Of a stretch of 64,000 nucleotides of DNA, positions 1 through 10,852 are shown piece after piece (the stretch's first letter is position 1; each line of letters opens with the position of its first letter). Source of the DNA: Cryptomeria japonica (taxonomy: Eukaryota; Streptophyta; Pinopsida; Cupressales; Cupressaceae); assembly GCF_030272615.1 (NCBI RefSeq), contig NC_081414.1, positions 46,108,001 to 46,172,000 on the forward strand. Direction: 5' to 3'. The notes below the pieces were generated by a model that was not told where the DNA came from, did not search any database, and saw nothing but the letters and a program-made list of their open reading frames with translations. A program made the position numbers and the translations under genes.

Positions 1-32
1 TCTTGTTGGGAGGCGCTCTTTCCCTTCTGTAA
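1..32 (+). CDS. 3' end of an arabinogalactan-peptide-like gene (cut by window start)
   Basis: Only the last codons are in the window: a short hydrophobic tail LLGGALSLL followed by TAA at 30-32. It matches, with the same spacing to the stop, the tail LLGGAAFLL at 58194-58223, and the following ~190 bases also match the sequence 3' of that gene. In arabinogalactan peptides such a C-terminal hydrophobic stretch is the GPI-anchor signal. The bulk of the gene lies outside the window, so the product is inferred from the second copy. Which frame is used is supported only by conservation between the two copies. Confidence 0.55.
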   Translation, partial: LLGGALSLL

Positions 33-197
33 TTGCCTCTCCCTGTTTCACCATTACTTTGCTTCATCTGGTACTTGGGATCTTTGGTTAATGGATGTTG
101 AGATCATTTGTCCGGTCATAGGGAGAGCTGCTGGAGTTTTTAGGGAGTCATTCGTGACAGATAAATTTATATCTAGGTTGAAGCAATGGTATAGATC

Positions 198-351
198 GTA
201 ATAAGTTGCTATAGTTTTGTTGGAATTGATACTGTACTAGGGATCCTCCCTGCTAGAGGACTAAATAAAGATATGTAATAAGTTGCTATAGTTTTGTTGG
301 AATTGATACTGTACTAGGGATCCCACCTGCTAGAGGACTAAATAAAGATAT
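198..351 (+). repeat. 77-bp tandem duplication in the 3' UTR region
   Basis: The block beginning GTAATAAGTTGC at 198 is repeated from 275, with only a few changes (TCC versus CCA near the middle). Each copy ends with AATAAAG, a possible polyadenylation signal, so the duplication doubles the signal. The second gene copy near 58.4 kb lacks this duplication. Confidence 0.85.
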
Positions 352-420
352 CCCCTTGTTTCTATTCATTGTCTGCATGTCTGATATTTTGCATTGTAAT
401 CATAATTTTTAAGTTATAGC

Positions 421-810
421 TAATTTACTTCCGTATGGACATGAGCTTTTCTAAAATGGAATCGAGTTTTTTTATTGTTTTTTTTTAAAAGTGTCTTTAG
501 GAGTCAACATTGATATAAATAGGTATTATATGCATATTTTGAGTACGGTTAATTTACTTTGATATTGACATTAGTTTTTAAAAAAATGGAATCGAGATCT
601 TTTTATAATTTTTCAAAAAGTGTTTGTTTAAGAATTAACATTGATATAAATAGGAATTATATGCATATTCTGGATAGGGTTAAATTCATTTTCATATTGA
701 CATGAGCTTTTGAAAAATGGATTCGAGAGTATTTTATTGTTTTTCAAAAAGTGTTTGTTTAGGAGTTAACATTACTATACATAAATATTATATGCATATT
801 TTGGGTAGGA
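421..810 (+). repeat. three imperfect ~130-bp tandem repeats
   Basis: Units start near 421, 550 and 681. Each carries, in order, TAATTTACTT-like, GACATGAGCTTTT-like, AAAATGGA(A/T)TCGAG, a T-rich run, GTGT(C/T)T-like, TTAACATTGATATAAATA and TTATATGCATATTTTG. They lie directly 3' of the gene end at 1-32 and have no coding potential. Confidence 0.8.
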
Positions 811-3229
811 GTTATTGTATAATGTATCACCTCTTTTTTAATAAGTAAGTTAAGCGTTTTGTAAATCATATATTTTTCAAAATTTGGTTTATGAATGAGT
901 TCTAGATTTTTGTAAATCATATATTTGTTAAAAATTGGGTGAATCCGGTGGTAAGTTAAGTGGGTTGAATAATGAGAATTTTTTGTGACTTAAATGTATT
1001 TGAGTTGTTGTATCAAGATAGGTGACCTCCTAAAAATCTCAATACTTCATTTCTATTAGCTTTACCTAAATGGAATGAGTATTAAGTGAATTATTTATAT
1101 TTATGAAAGGTGTATTTATGTAAACCACTATTCATTAAATATGATTAAATAAGATCGACTTAAAAACTAAATAATTAAACTCTAATAAAATATTAGAAAA
1201 TTTGATTATATATGTTTACAATATATAAATTAAAAATATGTGAAATTAACTATATTTAAAGATAGGACAACCTTAAAAATTCATGTAATTTTATATCTCA
1301 CAAGAAATAAAGTCACGTTTTTTTAATATTATATAATATTATTAAAAATAATTACAGGTGGAATTTCATAGCTTGAGAGAACAATGATCGTTGTGTTAGG
1401 GAATTAAATACAAATAAATCAACCAAGTGATAATTTAACAAGGTGTATGCAAACCAAAGAAAAAAAATTTGGCCAATAACTTGTATACTTTCATATGGTT
1501 TTAATATATATATATATATATATCTCTTTGTAATAATTCATGGATATTGATTGTGGATAATGCTTGGTGTTAATTTATTTACCTATTATTTATATAAGAG
1601 AAAAATTATATTGTAACTAATATTTCATTAGTTAATCATTTTTGAGGAGTTTTGTTCTTTTAATTAACTATCTCTTCAATAGTCTTATTTTTTAGATAAC
1701 TATTCTCAAAATTTTATCCTTAGTCTTTGAATTATTTATATAAGAGCATGGATATTATTGTAGAAGAGAGTTATTGTTATTTTGGTAAATTGAACAATAG
1801 AACTTTCTAGTAAGAAAATGGTAATAATTTTATCCATGTTCTATGTTATTTGTTTATTTTTTTTCTAAGGTATTATATTGTATTTATGTGTGGATGTCCT
1901 ATCATAGTTTTCATTGTTCTAGGGAGCAACTAACATTAATAGAAAACTAGAGGAATCTAGTAGTGATACTCATAGGCAAAGGTTATGAGAAGGAAATCAA
2001 AGGAAAGATGGAAGGAGTAAGAAAATACTAGGAACAAATTCCTCAAAAAATAATGGTAATAGAACAATATGCTTTGAAGGGGGATAATAAAGAAACCTTG
2101 CAAAAAATGTTAGATATGAAGTATTCATGAGAGGTCATTGTGGAAGATGATAAATTAAGAAACATTTGAGACTATATGTTATAAAAATTGAACTAGATGG
2201 CTAATTTGGAGGAAAAAGGAGTTTGTAATTCTTTTAATAAAGAAAATAAATAAATATTTGAATAATATATGCATTAAAATGCTTATTTGTGTATTATTAT
2301 TTTTCTTGCTTGTCTTAGTTCCTCTTTTTTTGACTTCCTTTACTACCAAAAATGATATATTTCATGATTTGGCATTTCCTTTATTACTTTGCCAAGGTCC
2401 CAATAATAGTACCATGTTGTTGTCTTAGAAAAAGAACAAGTGGTCAAATAAGAATTAGGATTAACTATCTTGAAAAGTTATATTTATACCTTAAAGTTGT
2501 AGCAAGACAGAGAAAAAATAAGTAAAATTTATAATATACAACTATTTGCATGCACATATTACATTACATAACACATTATATACGACATATCAAATTGTAG
2601 TATATTATAATAATCATATTCAAATCCATGATATAATATTCAATTATATTTAAGTTTTTCTTCTATTATAGTTTATTATATAATTTGACATATATTCCAC
2701 TTTGTATTCCCATTACTTTCTCACTACATATTTACATCTTTTGAGCCTATAGTTACACCTATTATAGGTATCTAGAGGAGTGTCTCTTGTATAGATCACA
2801 CCTTTTGATGTGTTGGTAGTCAACTAGATACGTCGCTACCATCAATCCCCTCCAAACTTCTTCTACCAATTATGTTACAAGGTGAAGCCCTATATATATA
2901 AGATATGATTATCATTGTAAGGATATATGTTGAGTATGATAGTGTGTTTGAGATCTCTCTTAGATATAGCATGGAGTGGTTTCTTTTATAAGGAGTATTG
3001 TATGGTGTTACCACATCTCAAGAGTTTATTATATTTTTGTATATATTAGATATATATGATATCTTGCACCATAAAAAGCTCTTGTCTTGTGTGAGACCTC
3101 TTTTCTAAATTATCTTATTATAATTATTACATGTGTGAATATTACCAAATGACATGATATTTTTGTTAAAAATAACATGTGATGAAAATGAATAATAGAT
3201 AAGTTAAAAAGAAGGAAAACCAATAACTA
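811..3229. other. AT-rich intergenic DNA, no gene recognised
   Basis: Strongly AT-rich, with scattered short ORFs only and a small (TA)n run near 1505-1522. No domain, splice pattern or repeat boundary was recognised. The last bases (3230-3234, TGTCT) are the target site of the LTR element that begins at 3235. Confidence 0.6.
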
Positions 3230-3234
3230 TGTCT

Positions 3235-4641
3235 TGTTGGAATCAATGAACATTGAGAGGGGGGGGTGGGGGGGGGGGGTGAATCAATGTTCTGCAATCC
3301 ATAACACCAAAATTTTTATGTGGAAACCTGGATAGGGAAAAACCATGGTGGGATTGAGACCCACAATATATTGTGATCAAGAGTATAATAATATTACAAG
3401 GGCAATGCACATGCATTCAGGCATACTGCCTAGAGCTCACCGTTCAGTTACATGAGAGAGCTACAACCCCCAGAGGACCCACTATCCTACAAATGTTTAC
3501 AAATAATAACTTGAATGTTTGAACTGATGAATAACATCTACAAATTCCAAAGTGTAGTTCCAATTAAGCACAAAGTATCTTACTTCCATTTTTCTAACAC
3601 ACTGCTCTATTTTGTTGTTCTGACATACACCAGAGCATAAATCCAAAGATAGCACACATGAAACTGCACACAAATACTCATACAATCTTCGCACATCAAT
3701 ATTGGTCGCAAAAATGATCATATAGATCGGTCTTATATATCCACATCACTTGTTTTAGGTCACTAACATGTCAGTTCCAAAAACATTTGCAAAACATGAA
3801 ACATGTAAAAAGGAGTCGGCTCAATGTGATTACTAATGCACACATGAGCCAAAAAAAATTGATTATATGATTCACATATGTTGGCTCGACAACCTCGAAC
3901 CTGAAACCAATCAACAAAATCATCCCAAAGATTCTGCATAACACACTACACCACTAATCACCCTGTTAGAGTTATCTTGTATTAGCTAATAATTATTTAT
4001 TTAATTATTAGTCTATTATACTCTACGCTTAAGCTAAACTTAGGCATTTAATAATATGGTAGGTATTTAATAATTATTTGAATTATTAAATACACTTTAT
4101 CCCTTTAGGGTTGCATATTCTCCTTTTATAAGGATTGTATTGTACTTTTTTATTCTATTCCCTCTTTGAATGATAATCTTTTTTCTTTAGAGCCATTATT
4201 GTGTTTTTGTCTCCAATCTTCTCTTGTGATAGGTATTTTGCTTGCAGGTGCTCTTGGGATCTCTAAAGTTGTGTTTTCTCAACTTCTTCAACCCAAATAA
4301 CCCTGTTCTTCCTAAAATGTCAGATGTCGAATCTTCAATCTTGCACAAGAATCAATACCGAAGGCTAGGATTGTGGAATAAGCTATTCCAATCATCCAAT
4401 CGACTACCTCTTCCACTATAAAAAAAAATATGCACCCAAAAAATTGAGTTCTACTTAATGTACTCTTATTCTGACGAACTCTGTGTTCCACCTTCCAGAC
4501 TTAAGCAAAGTAGACCTCAAACTTTCGGTAGGATGATTCTGCATATTCCAGATGAAGCTTCTGATTCGAGTTGCTATCAATGACAATACCCAAATACTCC
4601 TCAAGCACTTATCTCTTGCAGTATAATGTCTCTTGCCAACA
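3235..4641 (-). repeat. 3' LTR of the outer copia-type element
   Basis: Plus-strand ends are TGTTGGAATC and GCCAACA. It aligns with 25570-26724 over shared stretches such as ACATGCATTCAGGCA, ACACCACTAATCACCC and AATCTTCAATCTTGCAC. It is ~1.4 kb against 1.15 kb for the partner LTR, mostly because of the 327-bp insertion at 3964-4290. A G-rich run lies at 3259-3280. Confidence 0.85.
3964..4290 (+). mobile_element. solo LTR of a small copia-type family, inserted in the outer 3' LTR
   Basis: Absent from the partner LTR, where ACTAATCACCC continues directly into AATTAACCC. The insert starts TGTTAGAG and ends TTCTCAACTTCTTCA (TG...CA), with ACCC repeated on both sides. It resembles the reverse complement of the LTR at 28337-28720, sharing the start TGTTAGAG, ACGCTTAAGCTAA-like, CCCTTTAGGGTT-like, TTGCTTGCAG-like and the TTTTCTCAACT end. 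This places it in that family as a product of LTR-LTR recombination. Confidence 0.75.
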
Positions 4642-4656
4642 ATCTCCCCCTTTGGC
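4642..4656 (-). other. polypurine tract of the outer element
   Basis: On the minus strand GCCAAAGGGGGAGAT directly abuts the LTR start TGTTGGC. A second PPT-like run, ATATCAAAGGGGGAGAG, lies 130-160 bp upstream (plus strand 4788-4806). Confidence 0.8.
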
Positions 4657-4977
4657 ATTGATGGTAACACTTGGTGAAAAATGATTGTGTTAAACCAAAA
4701 ATGTCATACACTACAAATTTTCAAAACTTCAAAAATGCAAGACTCCAACAGGTCCCCCCTGAGAATATATAACATTTTTCACTTCTCTCTCCCCCTTTGA
4801 TATCAATGGCAAAGGTAGGTATCTGCTAAAAATTGTATGTACAAGGGTATACACAACAACTTACAAAAATTTGAAGATGTTTACAAAAATAGTCCTCAAG
4901 GACTGTAAGTGATCATCCCAACCTTTCTTCAGGTTCTCCAAAATATTTATGAGGGTGTTGAATAGATATGCATGCAT

Positions 4978-6158
4978 TTATACTCCCCTGAGGTCTGAAG
5001 GAACACTCTTATTTAGTGCATTCATGGCATCCTGCTGATTGCTAAGTAGAGTATCCAACCGGGGAGATATTAGGTTCCTCAACTCTCTCACTCTACCAAC
5101 TATTTTATCTTTCTCTTGATTCAGGCTCTTGATTTTATCTAGTAGAAGCATCACCTGAGCTTCATAATGACTAGCAAAGATGACTTGGGGGGCATAGGAC
5201 TGAGATATACCGACCAGTTGTCCTTCACACTCCTTGATCTTCTTATCAAGCTCTATAGTGAACTTCGGCAATAGAAGACATGACTTGTAGATTTTTCCTC
5301 CTTCATCCAATGCCTCTTGAATTCCCTTCACACCAGTAATCAGATTGATCCTATCTCCTTCAACCATCCTCAAAACTGTCCTTAACCTCATGGAATTGAA
5401 ATGGCTCAATACTTTTACTTCAACAACTTTCTCTAGGGATTCAAAATGGGAGTCCACCAACTTAAGCATACTTCTCAGCTTTTAGGAGGGTGAGTCAAGT
5501 ATGTCTTGCTTGAAAGATGGCAAAATTTTTTGAAGAACACTTGTAGCTAAGGATATAAACTCTTTGTCCTTAGTGTGGGACTTCAATGAGTCTTCACTAG
5601 CTTTAGCTTGGGTGATTGCCACAAATTTGAGTGCTTGAACAAGAGATAAGGAATTAAGTTTGATAGGTCCTTGGATGAGACCCATGTCACTCATTATTTG
5701 CTTTCCCTTTTTAGATTCCATAGTGTCTCTTGCCACTAGAACCTATTCATCCTTGCCTTTATCCTTCTCCTTCTCTCCCTTCTCTGTAGCCTCTCCCTTC
5801 TAATTACCAACCTCCTCATCTTTCTTCTTTGATTCAACAGTCATCACCAGAGGATTCTGAACTGCTTCACCTGAGTTTGTAATCTTCTGACTGTCATCAA
5901 TATCATCTGCAATAGTAACTTGTTCAGCTGTCTGTTCATCTGGTTTTACAATTTTTGACTCATCTCCTATCAGTGGCATCCCAAGGACTTTCAAAATAGA
6001 CTTTTGAACACTTTCCTAAGATTTCTCAGGAACTAGATCATACTTCTACTTTTGAAGTATTTCCCTCAAAATTTCCTGCGTCTCCTTGTGTACATCCTCA
6101 TTCTTGCCAATCATTATTTTATTTACTCTAGTTTTACTTCTAAATCTTTCTTTACTTT
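4978..6158 (-). pseudogene. C-terminal part of the outer element's coiled-coil ORF
   Basis: Read on the minus strand from the gypsy insertion site at 6158 to TAA at 4978. The segment is hydrophilic, rich in Lys, Glu, Ser and Leu, with coiled-coil-like stretches (for example LLLDKIKSLNQEKDKIVGRV near 5100-5150). Several in-frame stops split it (near 6010-6050, 5800, 5740 and 5485). It has no zinc knuckle, DSG/DTG, YVDD or integrase motif, so it is not gag-pol. The frame is the continuation of the segment at 24888-25519. Function unknown. It could be a highly diverged structural (gag-like) protein or a captured host coiled-coil gene. The ~320 bp between 4978 and the PPT are non-coding. Confidence 0.7.
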
Positions 6159-7515
6159 TGATGCTCTGCAAAATACACAATGGTTAGACTAAAGCCTGTG
6201 GTCGTATAACACACAAAACAACAAGAAACAAGGATCAAAGGTTAGTGTTATTCAACCAAAAACTAATCTAAGCAGACATATCAAAAGAGACACTAAAACC
6301 ATGATAAAGGATTTAACTATGGAAGTAAATACCACAAGACATCTCCAAATGCCTTTTAACATGCTCTTAGCTCATTCTCCTTTGTTCCTCTCCTCTCCAA
6401 GTTCCAAATTAGTGTAGTTCTCAACAACTTTTTGCACTATGGATGCTTATGGAGGTTCAAGATTGTAGATGATTAACTATGCTATGCAAGTGTAAAACAA
6501 ACTAATTAAACATGGTATGAAAATGAATTAAGATTTATTTTAGTCCAAAATGACTATATATGTGATTTTATACTAAATGCTCTCTCTAAAATTCACTATA
6601 GATTAAATGCATACAACTTTTTTCAGGATTTGGATTATGAAGAAATGAGCTCTATTTATAGGAAAAATGGAGCAATGGATGGTTGAGATTGAGTAATCTC
6701 AACAAGGGTCAGAATTGAATGATATTCAATCCATGTGAAGGCTTTCAACCCAATCCCAGGATGACAAGTGTCAATGTGAGATAGGTTGAGAGGAGAGGGA
6801 ATAAGCATTAAATGCTTGACATGACCTGAAGGTTAACTTGGGAGTTAAGGTCAAGGTTGGGTTAAGTGAATAAATTCTTTATTCAAAGAATAAAGCTTTT
6901 ATCCAATGGATAAACTCTTGTGCAAAGGTAAAAGGGATAACCATGGTCAAAGCAATAAATGCTTGAGGAGACGCATGAGTCACATGAGGGTTGAGTTAGG
7001 GGTTAACCATAAATGGTCATGTAAGAGCCATTAATGGTTTGGAAGACTTTAGAGGTTAGCTTGTTGGACACACCAAGCATTTAATGCTTTTCAAAGACTT
7101 TGAAGTCTTTGAGAAGTGACTCCAAGTTGCTTAGGAATGTGACAATAATTAGGGGATGGATTAGGTTAATTAATTAGGATTATATAGGTTCTAGAAGAAT
7201 TTAGGAAGGGAAAGTGGGAGATGTAGGAAAATGCAAGTGGGGGGGAATTAATGATTTAAATAATTTTTTTATTTAATTTATTTAAAAAAGGAAAGAGGAT
7301 TAAATTGAATAAATAAAATTTATTCATTTAATTGAGTGTGAATTTGGTTCAATGAATGAATTAAAATAAATTGTATAATTTATTTAATTAATAGGAGAAT
7401 GATTTGAAGATGAATTAATTAAATATTAATTTAATTAATTGATGGCTAGTGGTTTTTTAATCAAATAAATACGAAATATTCATTTAATTAAAATGGATAG
7501 ATTTATGTGACTACA
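6159..7515 (-). repeat. 3' LTR of the gypsy element
   Basis: Plus strand begins TGATGCTCT and ends GTGACTACA, nearly collinear with 23511-24887. It contains a TATA box read on the minus strand (TATAAATAGA at 6660-6651), which puts U3 at ~860 bp and R-U5 at ~490 bp. It has a run of 9 G around 7240, where the partner LTR has about 24. Confidence 0.9.
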
Positions 7516-7531
7516 TTTGCCCCTCTTTGAG
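7516..7531 (-). other. polypurine tract of the gypsy element
   Basis: Minus-strand CTCAAAGAGGGGCAAA abuts the LTR start TGTAGTCAC. The LARD at 43-55 kb has the near-identical tract CTCAAAAAGGGGCAAAA before its 3' LTR. Confidence 0.85.
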
Positions 7532-8109
7532 ATGGTGTGGTTTATCGCGTTGGTTCAAAGAAAAAAAAATAGATGTGAAGAAATGCCCCATAAAATATTA
7601 ATTTAATGGGTGGTATGCCCCTTCAAGAGATGGGCCGAAATTTTTTGAAAAATCGGGCGATCTCTCGAAAAAGAATAAAAATTGGTAGGGTGGTAGAAGA
7701 GAAGATTTTAGCAATACTGGTGAAAAATAGAAGAAATCGGAGATAAAATGAAGAAATGGGGTTCTCGGGAAGTTCCCAGGGACCATGGCGGTGAATAGGA
7801 GAATATTAGGGTTACAGCGAAGGGTTTATATGCGTAAGAAGGGGTGAAAACAGGCTCATTTGTATTCGCGACCATAGTGAAATCTGAGCTATGGTTTTGA
7901 CTTTTTGGAGGAGAAAGTAGTAGTTAGGATGCCGGTTCTGATAGCAGAGCACCGATTAGAGCGAGTTTGTCGATTCCAGCGGCCAGACGACTACAGACCA
8001 GCGGTATGTGAATTTAAATTTTTGATTTTTGTGCATTTTTGACATGTTTTTAGCTAGGTCCAAGTTGAGTCAAGACAATAGGGCTAAAACTGAGTTTTGG
8101 CATTGTTGT
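7532..8109. other. 3' untranslated region of the gypsy element, no gene seen
   Basis: Located between the PPT and the AGCGC motif array. ORFs here are short and unsupported, with no domain seen on either strand. Confidence 0.5.
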
Positions 8110-8620
8110 TAACTTAATTAGCACTATTGTGCCGCTATGGCACTATTGCGTAGTGGTTTTAGCACTTTTGTCAAGGTTAGCGCTATTGCATAACTGTTTT
8201 AGTGCTTTTGTCAAGGTTAGCGCTATTGCATAACTGTTTTAGTGCTTTTGTCAAGGTTAGCGCTATTGCATAACTGTTTTAGCGCTTCTGTTTTGTTAGT
8301 GCTATTGAGTAGTTGATTAAGCATGTTTGAGGTGAGGTAGCGCTATTGTGTAGTCAATATACCGCTATTGTGGTTTGAGTGCTATTGCATAACTGTTTTA
8401 GTGCTTTTGTCAAGGTTAGCACTATTGCATAACTGTTTTAGCACTTCCGTTTTGTTAGTGCTATTGAGTAGTTGATTAAGCATGTTTGAGGTGAGGTAGC
8501 GCTATTGTGTAGTCAATATAGCGCTATTGTGGTTTGAGCACTATCGCCTGGTTGATTGAGCGCTTTTGTTAGGAGATTAGTGTTGTTGTGTGCAAGATAG
8601 CGCTTTTGTGTAGGAAAATA
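8110..8620. repeat. AGCGCTATTG / AGCGCTTTTG motif array
   Basis: Dense repeats of (A)GCGCTATTG and (A)GTGCTTTTG-like 9-10-mers. A 40-bp unit is repeated at 8181, 8221 and 8261, and a larger ~158-bp unit starting AGCGCTTCTGTTTTG at 8281 recurs near 8439. The same short motif in opposite orientation (CAATAGCGCT) fills 23190-23420, just inside the other end of the element. Confidence 0.85.
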
Positions 8621-8881
8621 GATGCCCCAGTTTGTTTGAACAAAAATCTTCTGATGCCAATGATGGATGGAGAGATGAGGTGAGAGTTGTTTTGAACGAT
8701 AGCAGCCCCGATGAGACTTAGGTCATTAGGATAAATGCTTGTTTAAGTATAGATGTGCCATGATTGCTTATCTGTTGAGACCCAAAGATACTAGATCAAA
8801 GTATCTGTTGATAGTCTAGGTTTAAACTTAAGAAAGTTTGAAATAAAACAACTGATGATGATGGTTGATGCACTTGTGTAG

Positions 8882-10852
8882 GAGGATCTTCGTGTCTTAC
8901 AATTGTGCAAGAGGCATCCCGCCACATAGGTGTTGCACAAACGGTTGACAGAGGCCGAGGTGGATTGCATTACAGTGATAGGCCTGTACGATGTGGTGTA
9001 TATGCTCGTGATTTAGATGAATCACAGTTTGATTACAACATTGGGAGAGCGGTGGCATAGTGAGACATGCTCGTTTCACTTAGCGTAGGGAGAGATGACA
9101 GTGACTCTGGAGGATGTATGGCATATCCTGCACATTCCCATCCAAGGAGAGCTGGTGAGCTATGAATGAGCGTGGGGGACTCTAGCAATGCAAAGATTTT
9201 TTGAGGAGGATGCCTATATTGATGATGGATTGATAGCCTGGGAGGACATAGCCGCGTTGTATGAGCCATTACCAGTAGTGCTATCAAGGATTGTTGGGGG
9301 ATTGCTATGTCCGGATAGGCAATCACATGGACTGGCCATTGGGTGGGGGTAGGTGATCGAGTAGATGATTACAGAGGGGACCGGGTTTGCATGGGGACCA
9401 TGCGTGCTATTGCACCTATATCGGGATCTTCATGAGGTCGCATACCGAGGGAGGGGCTCATTGGGAGTCGGTATCATGTTACTGCATATTTGGGCGTGGG
9501 AGCATCTACCCGTGACTCGACCAGTCAGTCTGTGATTTTGAGCAGTGGATCAGCCATATGTATATATGTATGGTGGTATGATGAGTCAGCTCCACCTGGG
9601 GAAGTTAGAGTGGTGGCGGTGAGCACTGGATGACTTGGACACAGTGATCCAGAGGCCATACATTGAGTGTGAGCCATGGGAGGATGATGCAGAGGCCTTG
9701 CCATATGTGTTTATGAAACGATTCCTCATTGGTAGGACAACCTCCAATGTGGAGAGACAACTTTCGGGTAGGGTGTTGAGATAGTTTGGGCAGAGGTAGG
9801 CATTGCCTAGTGGTTCAGGAGAGTATGCCAGGGTGGTTCGAGAGAGGTACTTGTGGGGACCGATGTTACCCTATGATCAGGTGCTGGTAGAGTTTCGTAC
9901 ATTATAAGTGAGACCATGGCATATGAGGCCAGGGATGGTGGATGTTGGGGTGTCAGAGGAGTATACGCAGTATATTGTAGCACATTTGATTCCGCGAATA
10001 TAAGATCCGACAGAGTCGATTCTAGATTTTGAGGAGGAGAGGGGACGGAGATGGAGGAGGAGAGGAGGTTGCAGAGTAGTAGGAGGACAGTGGAGATGGG
10101 ATGGGGGTGATGGATATGGTGGTGGTGGGGATGGAGGAGGAGGAGGAGGGGGGGGTGGGTTTGGAGGAGATGGTAGATTTAGAGGTGGGGGTGGAGGTGG
10201 TGGGCGATTACAACAGAGAGGGAGAGGTGGGCAAACATTGCGGCTATCTCAGGGACCTTTGATGCAAGGAGGCATGAGGATAGGTGGCAGGGATGCAGGT
10301 GAGGGACAAGCACCTATGGAGATAGAGGAGGGAGCTATGGGAGAGGGAGCCACTAGGGAGGCACCTATAGATATGGGGGAGGGAGCTACAGGTGAAGATC
10401 TGCGGGATCATATGATAGGATATTTATAGACTCGCATAGAGGATTTGGAGGCAGAGGTAGTAGCTAGAGATGTGTAGCTATTTGCACGAGAGTCAGAGCT
10501 TACTGTGGTGCTGTGGGAGAGGGATGATGCAGTGGAGAGATTAGGAGAGCTATAAGAGAGAGTCTGAGTTGGAGTAGGAGCACAGGGTCGTACTAGGGAG
10601 GTGATGAGGGAGATTCGACGGGCACATGCAGAGATAGAGTATTGGCAGGGGTTATATGAGCAGGTGGTGCCAGCTAGTTAGCGAGCACTGAGCTATTCCC
10701 AGATGCGGCAGACGAGATCAGAGTGGTCTCAGAGGATGCAGAGCAGTGGTGGTGTGATGGGTCCTCCCCAGAGAGATAGATCAGGTGGTGCAGGGGCTAG
10801 TGGGGGAGCAGGTAGAGATGAGGGTGCAACATCTAGTCAAAGTGGCATCTGA
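8882..10852 (+). pseudogene. plant mobile domain (PMD) gene, antisense within the gypsy element
   Basis: A single plus-strand frame runs from GAG at 8882 to TGA at 10850-10852 (~656 codons), interrupted by about 18 in-frame stops. It matches the PMD/MAIN-type layout. ERWHSETCSFHLA-GEMTVT at ~9047-9097 corresponds to the E-R-W...F-H...G-E-M-T core, followed by LEDVWHILHIPIQG, then CVLLHLYRDL and IMLLHIWAWEHLPVTRP at ~9400-9520. The C-terminal third (10030-10250) is Gly/Arg-rich, then comes an acidic and coiled-coil tail. PMD proteins occur in host genes (MAIN, MAIL) and inside Mutator-like and gypsy elements. Here it is antisense to gag-pol and between integrase and the 3' LTR. Most stops replace expected Gln, Arg or Trp codons. 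Confidence 0.8.

Noticed and set aside
9033-9326. Minus-strand ORFs opposite the PMD pseudogene (8897-9079, 9033-9326)
   Set aside because: Shadows of the PMD frame, without motifs.
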